DNA of 64,000 bases. Source: Locusta migratoria (lineage: Eukaryota; Arthropoda; Insecta; Orthoptera; Acrididae). The position numbers and the translations under genes were made by a program. Position 1 is the stretch's first letter. Each line of letters opens with the position of its first letter. The stretch spans positions 757,717,006 through 757,781,005 of the forward strand of contig CM048745.1 in assembly GCA_026315105.1 (NCBI GenBank), read 5' to 3'. The notes below the pieces were generated by a model. It had not been told where the DNA came from, searched no databases, and saw only the letters and a program-made list of their open reading frames with translations. Positions 54,641 through 64,000 of the stretch are shown piece by piece.

Positions 54641-54976
54641 GAAGCTCTTTATAGACAGACGTCTTTACTGTTTATGAGCATGTAATCGGTGGGAATTGGA
54701 TGTTAATGACTTGTTCATTTAATTTTCTGTTGCTTTGTCCGGTCAGATGTCGGAGGGGGGTGGCTATGCTGGATAAGCAGTGCAGTTTTTCGACGGGTGC
54801 GGCTCATAGACAACTCTTTCAGAGCCACAACAAATTTGTAAAAGTGTCAGCATTGCTGCGAAGAGACTATGCAATGTAATTGACTATTGTCCCTGACAGC
54901 ACACGTTTTGTCATACCTACTTTACCTCCAAGCAAATGGACTGACCCGTACCAAGTCACCGGCGTGCACATAATGG
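54641..54976. other. Spacer, no gene recognised
   Basis: Includes CAGCACACGTTTTGTC and a short frame LPPSKWTDPYQVTGVHIMDG, which vaguely recalls a retroelement polyprotein tail. Not called. Confidence 0.35.
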
Positions 54977-55019
54977 ATGGAAACACAGTCACTTGTGAAC
55001 GAGCGTTCTAACGTAACGG

Positions 55020-55570
55020 TGTCACTGTGTTTTCGAAACAGGCACAACGGGTTTGGATTAAGATTGAATATGCCAGAGATCGTACATTATGGATCACAGC
55101 GCAAGTCGAAAGTGCGTCTGAGCCACAATATGGTCGACGTTACAGTGATTCTCTGTGATGTTATCCTAACGCATTACGTTTCTCCACGGCAGACTGTCAA
55201 TGCACGTTATTACTGTGCGAAAGACGCGGCAACACTTCCTGCGCAACCTACCCATCATCTTACACGAGAACGCGCGGGCGTATACAGCGATAGCTGTGGC
55301 TTTTCTTTTCGGTCGATGGGACTGGGAATACTGTACCACCCACCCTACTCCGCGGACTGAAGTCCTTGTGACTTTGATTTGATTCCAAAGCATTCACTTC
55401 AGGTCTGTTCCAGAGATTCGACAGGCAATAGACCGCTCCATTCGCACCAACAACAGAAGAGGCTCTTCCACATGCCTGGCAACGGGCTCTACACATTACT
55501 TTCAAGGACAGTAACAGGTGAAAACATGTAACGCTTTTGTATCGTTTGTGAATAAATAGTAGCCACTATT
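55020..55570 (+). pseudogene. Mariner-type transposase C-terminal half, broken
   Basis: Plus frames: HNMVDVTVILCDVILTHYVS (usually FWD.HGVILTHYVPKGQTVN), RQTVNARYYC, LPIILHENARAYTAIAV (HDNARPH region, second catalytic Asp changed to Glu), and the WDWEYC..HPPYSAD block. It then reads SPCDFDLIPK after a frame change near 55350. The third catalytic Asp (CDFDLI) survives. The end near 55570-55600 (CCACTATTTAAGTTACAACC) may be the terminal repeat. Confidence 0.8.
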
Positions 55571-55654
55571 TAAGTTACAACCCTCCTATGTCAATATTTA
55601 CTTATTTTTTCTGTGGCTGGTTCAATCTATAAAATATGTGTTCCGTTGCAGAAA

Positions 55655-56553
55655 TGGTAAAGTCAAGATCGCTGGTATATAATTTTATTTGTTCGACCAG
55701 TTTCGGTGGTCTCTGCCATCATAACCTGGTCAAGAAATGTTTTACACAACCGTCATTTTGTAATGACAACAGTTGTTTCTACTGTAACTTATAGTGATAT
55801 GTACAATGACATAGTGTACCCGTTCTCTTTAAATTATTTTATACAACAACTGTTGACATTACGGGATGACGTCTGTGTAAAACATTTTTTTTTCTTTTTG
55901 TCTTTATGATAATGGCAAACACCATCGAAACTGGTCTTAATGAATCCATCATTGCTGGTGAAAACGGGACAGCGGCTGGTCAAGAGTATGAAGGAAGCGG
56001 GATATAACAGCCGTATGTATAATAAAATATTTATTGTATCACAACCAGTTTCGGCATTCCACTATGCCATCTTCAGGTCCCTGTGTGTTAAACAAACCTA
56101 ATCAAGTGACAAAGGCAAAAACATAAAAAACAAAAAATATTGTATGGTAGCACACTGAAAAATACAATATTACAATATAGGAATGAAACAGCTTTGGGAT
56201 TGCAAATGTCGCTATTATACGATTATTTAAAATATGAAATGAATGTCATTGTTGACTACGTTTGTATATATTCTTTATGTGGTGTTGAATAGTTGTTTCA
56301 TTCCTATATTGTAATATTGTATTTTCAGTGTGCTACCATACAATTCTTCTTTTTTGTGTTTTTGTCTTACTCACTTGATTAGGTTTGTTTAATACACAGG
56401 GACCTGAAGATGGCACAGTGGAATGCCGAAACTGCTTGTGATGCAATAAATATTTCATTATACATACGGCTGTTGGTATCTCGCTTGCTTTATACTCATA
56501 ACCGAAACTGGTCAAAATTATATTCCAGACATCTTGACTTTACTGTTTTTGGA
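55655..56553. repeat. Outer fold-back with nested hairpins
   Basis: GGTAAAGTCAAGATCGCTGG (55655) pairs with the inverse at 56553 (CCAGACATCTTGACTTTAC). A second inverted pair, 55690-55722 against 55905-55937, lies inside its left part. Both carry CGAAACTGG. Confidence 0.78.
55983..56499. mobile_element. Inner fold-back element with ribozyme-like cores
   Basis: Arms of about 208 bp (55983-56192 and 56291-56499) start GAGTATGAAGGAAGCGGG and its inverse, with a spacer of about 100 bp. Each arm contains CTGAAGAT, a GGCA/TGCC stem and GAAAC (56048-56076 minus; 56404-56432 plus). No protein. Confidence 0.85.
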
Positions 56554-56559
56554 ATGTAT

Positions 56560-57080
56560 CATAATATTGGATCGCCTCCTCACAATATAAATATGTAATA
56601 TCGTCTTGTTTGCTTCTGACGCGATACAAATAATCGGATCACTGTTGTCTACGGTTTTAATCAATGTACCACCTGGTCTTCACCACCGTCAAACTGTTTC
56701 AATTTCAGTGCCCGGTACAGTAAAACCTTACACGGTAATTTCCTTGAAGCAAATCATTGGATAGCTCGTAAGCTCTCTCTGAAAAGACATGGTATGTTGC
56801 TTGTTGCTGGAATTATGGTAAGACTGTTCTATTGATAGGAAAAACAGGGTCGCTACAGAGATTTGGCATTTGTGAACTAGCTAAAGGAGGTCTGCTTTAA
56901 AACTACTCATTCAAAACTGACCTGATATTGAATTCAGCACTAATAATTATCATCATCTGGTAGTTAATATTCACGATAACTGACTTTCCAATCAAGCTCA
57001 TTAAAGATTAGTTGAACACATTTATTATTCATTAACACTATAATTCTGTTTAGTTATGATCCTAATATTAATACTTGCAC
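56560..57080. other. Left flank of the folded LTR region
   Basis: AT-rich. TAGCTCGTAAGCTCTCTCTGAAAAG (56762) recurs in the same orientation at 59944, so short direct repeats flank the large inversion. Confidence 0.5.
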
Positions 57081-59935
57081 AGTTAATTAAGAAACAGTGC
57101 ATTTAAACTGATCGAAAGGGCAACGTATATTCTGAACAAAGCAAGAACAATACGTAGTCTGCAAGAGGCTCACTGACTACTCTATAAATTTGACTGGGAG
57201 AGAAATCTGGAAAAAAAATTACAAATCGCTTTTTAATAATGCAAGCGAGAATTTATCCCGCTAACTGACTGATTGCAGAAACTTAGTATCTTGGTTCACC
57301 TGTGTAGTATTGCACAACAATCACTATTATCATTGAACGTCACACTAAAAACGAAATCTGTTAATCAAACTCAACTTAGTTAATACTATGCTTTTACTTT
57401 AATAGTCAAAAACTTTCATTGAAAAGAAGAGGGTTAGCTTTCTAACTACAAAGTGAAACAGGTAAAGAAGTTTAACTTTCTCTGTTATTATTAGCAATAA
57501 TGATTACATTACCTTATGATTGGAGAACAACAAAAATCTTCTCAGACTGATACGTATATGAATGGTACAAAATCTTATGAAGAGAGAACTGTGTATTTGA
57601 AAATCAGATTTCAAAATTATTCCATCACGTCCGTTCAATACCAAAGCAACACACCGACTCTGTTTCTGTTCAGCTACTACTCACATACATAGTCTTTGAC
57701 AAAGATGTTACAGAACAGAGTAAACCGTAGACGTAGTTACTAAAAGAAGGGAAAAGGTTTCATATACGTAGGCATAATTTCTCAGTACTTAATTACGACA
57801 TACCTTACCTTAAAATACGCGTTTTGCAAATGTCTTTCAAGCGCCGTTACATTTAGACTGCCAGCTTTTGTGATATTGAAGTAGGAATAAAAAAATCCGC
57901 CAAATACGGCACATTTGCTTCCGATCGCCTGAATTGGAGGCTGCGCAACGCGATGTTCATTTGTTGTAGACCATTTGATTATGTGGCTAGCGAATCACAG
58001 CACAAAGAAGAGTATCGTCGTCGGCCAATGGTAACCAAACCTCACCGCCGTGCAACATGCAAAAAAGAATTTTTGACGTTGGAAATTAAATATGCGGTAA
58101 TGTTTTTATATACGAAACCACACAATGGTTACAAGATGTGAAAATTAACGTCTTAACATGAATTTTCAATTATTTCATTTTCGAAATCCCTTGATTACAC
58201 TTTCAGACAGACGATAAAATAAATAAAGAAGCTATACCTACTCTATGGTTGACAGGTTCTTGTATGTACACTTGTCCGGTCAGTAACAGTTAATGGCCTC
58301 GGAAAATGAAGATTTGGAATTATTTGACGACTGTTTCGTACATATAAAATAAGTAAAACGTGCTACAGTACTTTGTAGTTGAGAGAATAAAGTGATTCTA
58401 ATTCTTCATTTTACGAGGCCAATTACTGTTACTGACCGGACAAGGGTACATACAAGAACCTGGCAACCATAGAGCAGGTATAGCATGTTTTATTTACCCT
58501 GTGACCTGTACGAAACAGTGATCAAGAAATTCTAAATCTTCATTTTACGAGGCCAATTACTGTTACTGACCGGACAAGTGTACATACAAGAACCTGTCAA
58601 CCAAAGAGCAGGTATAGCTTCTTTTATTTATTTTATCGTCTGTCTGAAAGTGTAATCAAGGGATTTCGAAAATGACATAATTGAAAATTCATGTTAAGAC
58701 GTTAATTTTCACAACCTGTAACCATTGTGCGGTTTCGTATATAAAAACATTACCGCATATTTAATTTCCAACGTCAAAAATTCTTTTTTGCATGTTGCGC
58801 GGCGGTGAGGTTTGGTTACCATTGGCCGACGACGATACTCTTCTTTGTGCTGTGATTCGCTAGCCACATAATCACGTGGTCTACAACAAATGAACATCGC
58901 GTTGCGCAGCCTCCAATTCAGGCGATCGGAAGCAAATGTGCCGTATTTGGTGGATTTTTTATTCATACTTCAATATTACAAAAGGTGGCAGCCTAAATGT
59001 AACGACGCTTGAAAGACATTTGCAAAACGCGTAATTTAAGTTAAGGTATATCGTAATTAAGTACTGAGAAATTATGCCTACGTATATGAAACCTTTTCCC
59101 TTCTTTGAGTAACTACGTCTACGGTTTACTCTGTTCTGTAACATCTTTGTCAAAGACTATGTATGTGAGTAGTAGCTGAACAGAAACAGAGTCGGTGTGT
59201 TGCTTTGGTATTGAACGGACGTGATGGAATAATTTTGAAATCTGTTTTTCAAAGACACAGTTCTCTCTTCATAAGATTTTGTACCATTCATATACGTATC
59301 AGTCTGAGAAGATTTTTGTTGTTCTCCAATCATAAGGTAATGTAATCATTATTGCTAATAATAATAGAGAAAGTTAAACTTCTTTACCTCTTTTACTTTG
59401 TAGTTAGAAAGCTAACCCTGTTCCTTTCATTGAAAGTTTTTGACTATTAAAGTCAAAGCATAGTATTAAATAAGTTGAGTTTGATTAACAGATTTCGTTA
59501 TTGGTGTGACGTTTAATGATAATAGTGATTGTTGTGCAATACTACACGGGTTAACAAGATACTAAGTTTCTGCAATCAGTCAGTTAGCGGGATAAATTCT
59601 CGCTTGCATTATTAAAAAGTGATTTGTATTTTTTTTTCAGATTTCTCTCCCAGTCAAATTTATAGAGTAGTCAGAGAGCCTTATGCAGACTACGTATTGT
59701 TCTTGCTTTGTTCAGAATATACGTTGCCTTCAATATCACAAAAGCTGGCAGCCTAAATGTAACGGCGCTTGAAAGACATTTGCAAAACGCGTATTTTAAG
59801 GTAAGTACTGAGAAATTATGCCTACGTATATGAAACCTTTACCCAAAGAAGTTCGTATAACATTTTACATACAGATATCGATACAAGATAGGCGAAACAA
59901 TATTATTGAGTTTGTACAGACACGTTTCACCTCAT
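57080..59935. repeat. LTR-derived large inverted duplication
   Basis: The arms (57113-58325 and 58537-59730) are mirror images with roughly 95% identity. They are separated by about 210 bp that contains a further tandem copy (58400-58480) of the arm tip. The left arm start is homologous to the Gypsy LTR at 5888-6722 in the same orientation. 59731-59842 repeats 58969-59101 directly. 59921-59932 (GACACGTTTCA) matches the LTR terminus at 40-55. Recombination between inverted LTR copies is a plausible origin. Confidence 0.8.
57953..58141 (+). CDS. Short ORF duplicated on both arms (unknown)
   Basis: Reads MFICCRPFDYVASESQHKEE, then RRATCKKEFLTLEIKYAVM. The mirror copy is at 58709-58966 (minus). 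The match between copies reflects the DNA duplication, not selection. Could be a residual piece of retroelement protein; I do not recognise it. Confidence 0.25.
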   Translation: MFICCRPFDYVASESQHKEEYRRRPMVTKPHRRATCKKEFLTLEIKYAVMFLYTKPHNGYKM

Positions 59936-60059
59936 CACCGCAGAGCTCGTAAGGTCTCTCTGAAAAGCCACCGTATTAGCATCTGATCCCATACTTCGTT
60001 CCAGCGCACCACATCCATTTACCGGACAGGCCGTTTGCGCACTTCATTACGGCAGAGTG

Positions 60060-60590
60060 ATACTTGAACCGCCAACCGTCCGCGAGTGGCGGCTAAGACG
60101 CCGGCGGCGCATTACTCGCTCCATAAAGCTGAGCGCTCCGTCCACAACCGCCACAGGCAGCGCCGGCTAATTGCTCGGCCGCCAACAGCCGAGCATCGGC
60201 CAAACAAAAGACGGCAGCCGGCGGCGCAGTCTGGCACGTCAGTGCGGCCAACTAGGCGCGCCTGTGAATGGGAGGCGGCCGAGTGGGGACGGCGTGGCGC
60301 GCCGGCCGCTATCTGGGACGTGTGTCTGCCGGGCGAGGCGAGGGGGGAGGGGCAATTAACTGATTACGGGCGGCGCCGCTATGTGCAGATTGCGCTGCCC
60401 GCTGCCCGCGCCGCTTACTGCCGTTCTCCGACACCTGCGCACGCCTGCGCCGTGGCCGCATTAGCGCAGACGCGCCGCCGTTCTCCACCTGTTCGCCGCC
60501 GTGAGCGCTGTGCGGAGGCCGAACACCTTGCCGTATCCGGCTCTCTCCACCCCGGAGAGCCGTGCTCTCAATCCCAGACGTGAAGAACAG
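60060..60590. other. GC-rich island
   Basis: CpG-rich with many GCCGCC, CCGGC and GCGCGCC words and long artefactual frames on both strands. Lies just outside the 3' end of a LINE. See 10200 and 39450. Confidence 0.6.
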
Positions 60591-60762
60591 ACTGCCAATG
60601 AGCTTAGCCTCCAAATAATCTACATCTACATGGGATACTCTACAACAGAAGCTGACTATGGGGGGGGGGGGGCGACCCGCCCCAGGCCACCGGTATTGGG
60701 AGGCCTCCAAATATCTCGAAAACATTTTTTTTTAACGCGCTTGGCATCTCTTTCTGCTGGGG

Positions 60763-60825
60763 ACCGAGCGAGGTGGCACAGTGGTAACGCATTGGACTCG
60801 CATTCGGGAGGATGGTGGTCAAATC

Positions 60826-60875
<50 letters not shown>

Positions 60876-61245
60876 TTCAAATGTTTGTATAGTCTATGGG
60901 ACTTAACTACGGGGTCATCAGTCCCTAAACTTACAAACTACTTATGAACTACATACGAACTAGGACGGCACAAATATCCATGCCCGAAGGGGGATTCGAA
61001 CCCCCGACCGTAGTGGCCGTGCTGACCATGACTGGAGCGCCTCAGTCACCTCGGCCACCGCGGCCGGCTGATCAAATCCACCTCCGAGCATCCAGATTTA
61101 GGTTTTCCGTGATTTCCCTAAATCACTCCAGGCAAATGCCGAGATGGTTCCTTTCAAAGGAACCCAAATATCCGTGCGTTAGCTCCGTCTCTAATGACCA
61201 AGCTGTCGATGGGACGTTAAACCCTAAGTTTCCTTCTTTCCTTCT
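60763..61245 (+). mobile_element. SINE (family F) interrupted by a family-A SINE
   Basis: Head GACCGAGCGAGGTGGCACAG, TGGACTCGCATTCGGGAGG, then GTCAAATCCA. It resumes at ATCAAATCCACCTCC, GATTTAGGTTTTCCGTGATT and GGCAAATGCCGAGATGGTT. The tail CCTTCTTTCCTTCTTC follows. A known arthropod SINE design with RNA polymerase III boxes in the head. Confidence 0.9.
60874..61070 (-). mobile_element. SINE (family A), minus, in SINE F, with 47-base poly(A/T)
   Basis: Flanked by TCAAATCCA (60819-60827 and 61072-61080). The plus strand has 47 A residues (60827-60873) before GGTTCAAATG, so on its own strand the SINE ends in a long T run. Head CGCGGTGGCCGAGG, B box GGGTTCGAATCCCC. Confidence 0.96.
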
Positions 61246-61525
61246 TCTGCTGGGGCCTCCAAATCTCAAAAGTTACTGTTTTATAGTAATATATTTCCAA
61301 ATGGACGGGAGGGAGGGGGGGGTCATTATGTTTCGCCGCTGCCCCGGGCCTTCAACAGCCTTAGTCCGCCACTGCTCTGCAAATCGCATTTAAGTGCCTG
61401 ACAGAGGATTCATCGAACCACCGTTATATTATCTCCCATAACATTCTCGAATAGCGCGCGGAAAGACGGAACGCCTGAATCTCTCCGTTCGAGCTCTGAT
61501 TTCTCGTATTTTATTCTGATGATCA

Positions 61526-61727
61526 AATGTTCATATGTTTGTATATCTATCGGACCAAACTGCGTGGTCATCAGTCTATAGCTTACAAACTACTTAAACC
61601 TAGGTAAACTAACCTAAGGACAACACACACACACCCATGCCCCAGGGAGCACTCGAACCTCCACGGCGAGCAACCGCGCGCTCCGCAGCGAGACGCTTTA
61701 GACCGCTCGGCTACTCCACCGCGGCAA
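61526..61727 (-). mobile_element. SINE (family B), minus, in LINE
   Basis: Flanked by an 11-bp duplication TCTGATGATCA (61515-61525 and 61728-61738). Head TGCCGCGGTGGAGTAGCCG, B box GAGGTTCGAGTGCTCCC. Confidence 0.96.
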
Positions 61728-61741
61728 TCTGATGATCATTT

Positions 61742-62700
61742 CTACCTATGTAAGTGGAAATCAACAATATATTTTCGCATTCGGTGGAGAAGTGTTGGCG
61801 ATTGGAGTTTCGTACGTAGCCTCCACCCCCCCCCCCCCCACAGCAGCGATAAGCGCCGTTGTTGTAATGATTCCCATCCCATATCCTGTATCATTTCCGT
61901 AACGCTGTCTCCCCTGTATCGTGACAATACGAAACGACCTGCACTTTTTTGGACTCTTTCGATGTCCTCCGTCAAACCCATCTGATAAGGATCCCACACT
62001 GGGCAGCAATATTCCAAAAACGAACGAACAAGCGTAGTTTATGCAGTCTCTATAGTAGACCTGTTGCGTTTTTCAAGGGTTCTGCCAATAAAACGCAGTC
62101 TCGGGTTCGCCTTTCCCACGAAATTACCTATGTGTTCTTTCCAATTTAAGTCTGAAGTAATAGTAATTTCTAGGTATTTTGTGGAATTCACGGCCTTCTT
62201 TTTGATTGATTTATCTTGTAAGCAAAGTTTAACGGATTGCTTTTCGTACTCATGTGGACGACTTCACACATCTCATTAATTAGAGTCAATCGCTAATTTT
62301 TACACCACAGTGATATCTTATTCTAATCGTGCTGCAGTTGGTTTTGATCTTCAGATGACTTTACTAGACGGTAAATGACGGCGCCATCTGCAAACAACCT
62401 AAGAGAGCTACTTAGATTCTCCCCTAAATCGTTTATGTGAATAAGGAATAGCAGAGGACCAATAACACTACCCATTGGAATGCCGGATATAACCTCAGTT
62501 TTAGTCGATGCGTTACCATAGATTACTACTAACTGTGTCCTCTCTGACAGGAAATCCCTTATCCTTTCACAATTTTGGGGCGATTTACCATAACACGCAA
62601 TTTGATTAAGAGCCGATTGTGAGGTACGGTGTCAAAAGTATTCTGGAAATCAAGAAATACAGAATTACGGAATCAATTTGAGAACCATTTTCCATTGCAC
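61742..62700 (-). pseudogene. CR1-group RT fragment, family 3
   Basis: The minus strand carries EYCCPVWDPYQMGLTEDIER, VQKSAGRFVLSRYR, SVTEMIQDMGWESLQQRR and LLHRMRKYIVD; further up the DNA encodes a decayed ADGAVIYRLVKSSEDQNQ. The catalytic FADD block reads F-A-D-G. Numerous frame changes, and a C run (61827-61840). Confidence 0.85.
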
Positions 62701-62809
62701 TCTTCACTTCGTGCGAGTAAAGATATTTTTTAAACTACTGAAAAAATTCTTCGATCTAGCAGACGAAAATTTCATTGACTCTTTCTTGAGGATTAAACTC
62801 ACACCACTC

Positions 62810-63500
62810 CATATTTTATAATATATACTGTGGTAAAAAACTGTCTTGGCTGCACAAATGCGAAGTTTAATTCTTTTTTTTTTTCGTACATAACGCGTTT
62901 CTCCTCTTCTGCATATTATCAAACGTTGAAAGGGGAAAAATTTACAAACGTATTTGAAAACAGAACTAAAAATATGTAAAATCTTTTCTAAGCAAGAAAT
63001 ATCAGAAACAGTAAAGGTGCAGACTGATAAAACTGCAGGCCACATGACGACATTCACGTTTTGGCATGGGGAGGGTCTACAGTTTTATCAGTCTGCAGCT
63101 TTCCTATTTCTGATATTTCTTGCTTAGGAAAGATTTTACATATTTTCAGTTAACTCCTGTTTTGAAACAAGTTTGTTTGTTCAAATGTTTGTATAGTTTA
63201 TGGGACCCAACTACGGGGTCATCAGTCCCTAAACTTACAAACTACGTATGAACTACTTACGAACTAGGACGGCACAAATATCCATGCCCGAGGGGGGATA
63301 CGAACCCCTGACTGTAGTTGCCGTGCAGACCGTGACTGATGCGCGTCAGTATCCTCGGCCACCACGGCCGGCAACAAGTTTGTAAATGTTCCTCCTATCA
63401 ACGTCTGATGATGCCCAGAAGAGGCGAAACGCTTCATGTATAAATAAACGAAACGTCGCTTTTGTCCAACCAAAAGTGTTTTTTTACCAAAATATTCTTG
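62810..63500. mobile_element. Large fold-back with ribozyme-like core
   Basis: The inner arms (62950-63039 and 63077-63168) carry TATGTAAAATCTTTTCTAAG and its inverse. The outer arms (62815-62940 and 63373-63500) are interrupted on the right by a family-A SINE. Spacer of about 40 bp. The right arm has CTGATGA (63405-63411), T, a GCC/GGC stem and GAAAC (63426-63430). The left arm keeps only a decayed version. Confidence 0.82.
63177..63372 (-). mobile_element. SINE (family A), minus, in fold-back
   Basis: Flanked by AACAAGTTTGT (63166-63176 and 63373-63383), a perfect 11-bp duplication. Head GCCGGCCGTGGTGGCCGAGG, B box GGGGTTCGTATCCCCC. Confidence 0.96.
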
Positions 63501-63589
63501 AGGATGTAAACAACACTCTATCACACAGACAGGGCCACCCGCACGTGAGTACAGTCACCATAGCACGCACAGTATCAGCTTTAGTATCG

Positions 63590-63905
63590 AATATGTCCAA
63601 CTTCTGCAGAAGTGGAGACGATCGCAGAGGTGCCTAATGTAGTCTCGTGGAATGGCTGCCACGCAGTTTCCACCTGGTGCCTCAGTTGGGCGACATTTGG
63701 TGTCGCTCACGCAGACAGTCCAACATGACGTTTCATCCGGTCCCAAGCATTCTCAATGGGGGACAGATCTGAGGTTAGTGCTGGACATGGAAGTTTGGCG
63801 TGTACTTTGAAGTGTGCGGGATACAAGTGGAAGTGCATTATCCTGTGCCAGGATAGTTGAGCGGGGTAGTGGACATAGGTTTGAATGAGTAGGCGTGAAG
63901 TTAGC
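63590..63905 (-). pseudogene. Tc1-type transposase C-terminal fragment
   Basis: The minus frame reads TSRLLIQTYVHYPAQLSWHR, then ALTSDLSPIENAWDRMKRHV. The second block is the SPDLSPIENxWD.L hallmark containing the third catalytic acidic residue of Tc1 transposases. The DDE core upstream has decayed, and a frame change follows after VGLSA, with downstream DNA encoding VAAIPRDYIRHLCDRL. Confidence 0.8.
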
Positions 63906-64000
63906 ATCATAAAAGGTTTTTATTGTCTGAATGTATTACTTGGTACTAAATGGGACTCGGGGGGAGGTCGATACCTGTCCCTAGAGATACATATTAAAAC
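63906..64000. other. Window end, nothing recognised
   Basis: A short AT-balanced tail after the Tc1-type fragment. Confidence 0.4.

Larger units (their letters stand above)
60617..62710 (-). mobile_element. CR1-group LINE (family 3), 3' part, minus, interrupted twice
   Basis: The tail CTACATCTACATGGGATACT (plus, 60620-60643) continues at CTCTGCAAATCGCATTTAAG (61373) after a foreign block of about 730 bp. The coding part follows beyond a SINE (61526-61727). Same family as 40950-41800. Confidence 0.88.

Noticed and set aside
60086..60947. 165-, 138- and 148-codon ORFs near 60 kb
   Set aside because: Two lie in the GC island; the third runs through a poly(A) tract and a SINE. No coherent protein.

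Overview
The window looks like nuclear DNA from a large, repeat-laden insect genome. A grasshopper or locust (Orthoptera) is my best guess. The grounds are repeated tRNA-derived SINEs whose consensus I associate with orthopterans, RTE-type LINEs, mariner and Tigger transposons, a Penelope-like element, Helitron remains and a mitochondrial insertion with insect gene order. I could not support a single host protein-coding gene. Almost every coding stretch belongs to a mobile element, and nearly all are broken. Species assignment is inference.

Layout. 1-6722: a minus-strand Gypsy-type LTR retrotransposon, with 55 bp of its 3' LTR at the window edge, a polypurine tract, and an intact 672-codon ORF joining Gag to the C-terminal end of integrase; protease, RT, RNase H and the integrase core are absent. 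6844-7688: an internally deleted Tigger/pogo transposon. 10200-10720: a GC-rich island. 10960-17790: two related RTE LINE copies sharing the same 5' junction, punctured by SINEs, with a 555-bp tandem SINE duplication, a fold-back element and a deleted mariner between them. 20560-27640: two minus-strand RTE fragments, a chimeric mitochondrial insertion (23073-23745) and a mariner with about 265-bp terminal inverted repeats. 28700-32500: a minus-strand CR1/Jockey-type LINE with an intact RT ORF, split by an LTR-like repeat that recurs inverted at 34662. 35230-38465: the fullest RTE LINE (endonuclease plus RT). 39450-40640: a second GC-rich island. 40950-41800: a CR1-type fragment. 42370-44370: a TIR-bounded repeat, a mariner-type MITE and SINEs. 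45023-52354: a Helitron skeleton (doubled 5' end, helicase C-terminus, 3' hairpin plus CTAG) carrying a nested LTR-like element. 53070-54640: a Penelope-like element with RT and GIY-YIG remnants. 54980-56553: a mariner fragment and nested fold-back repeats. 56750-59935: LTR sequence related to the first element, folded into an inverted duplication with arms of about 1.2 kb. 60060-64000: a third GC-rich island, a three-deep nest of SINE in SINE in LINE, a large fold-back and a Tc1-type transposase end.

Two signals stand out. First is the in-frame Gag-integrase-tail fusion. Second is a recurrent ribozyme-like motif (CTGAWGA, a short stem-loop, then CGAAAC or GAAAC) in at least six fold-back or Penelope-type repeats. 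It resembles a hammerhead core but carries an extra U. Several insertions have readable target-site duplications, so their relative order can be inferred.
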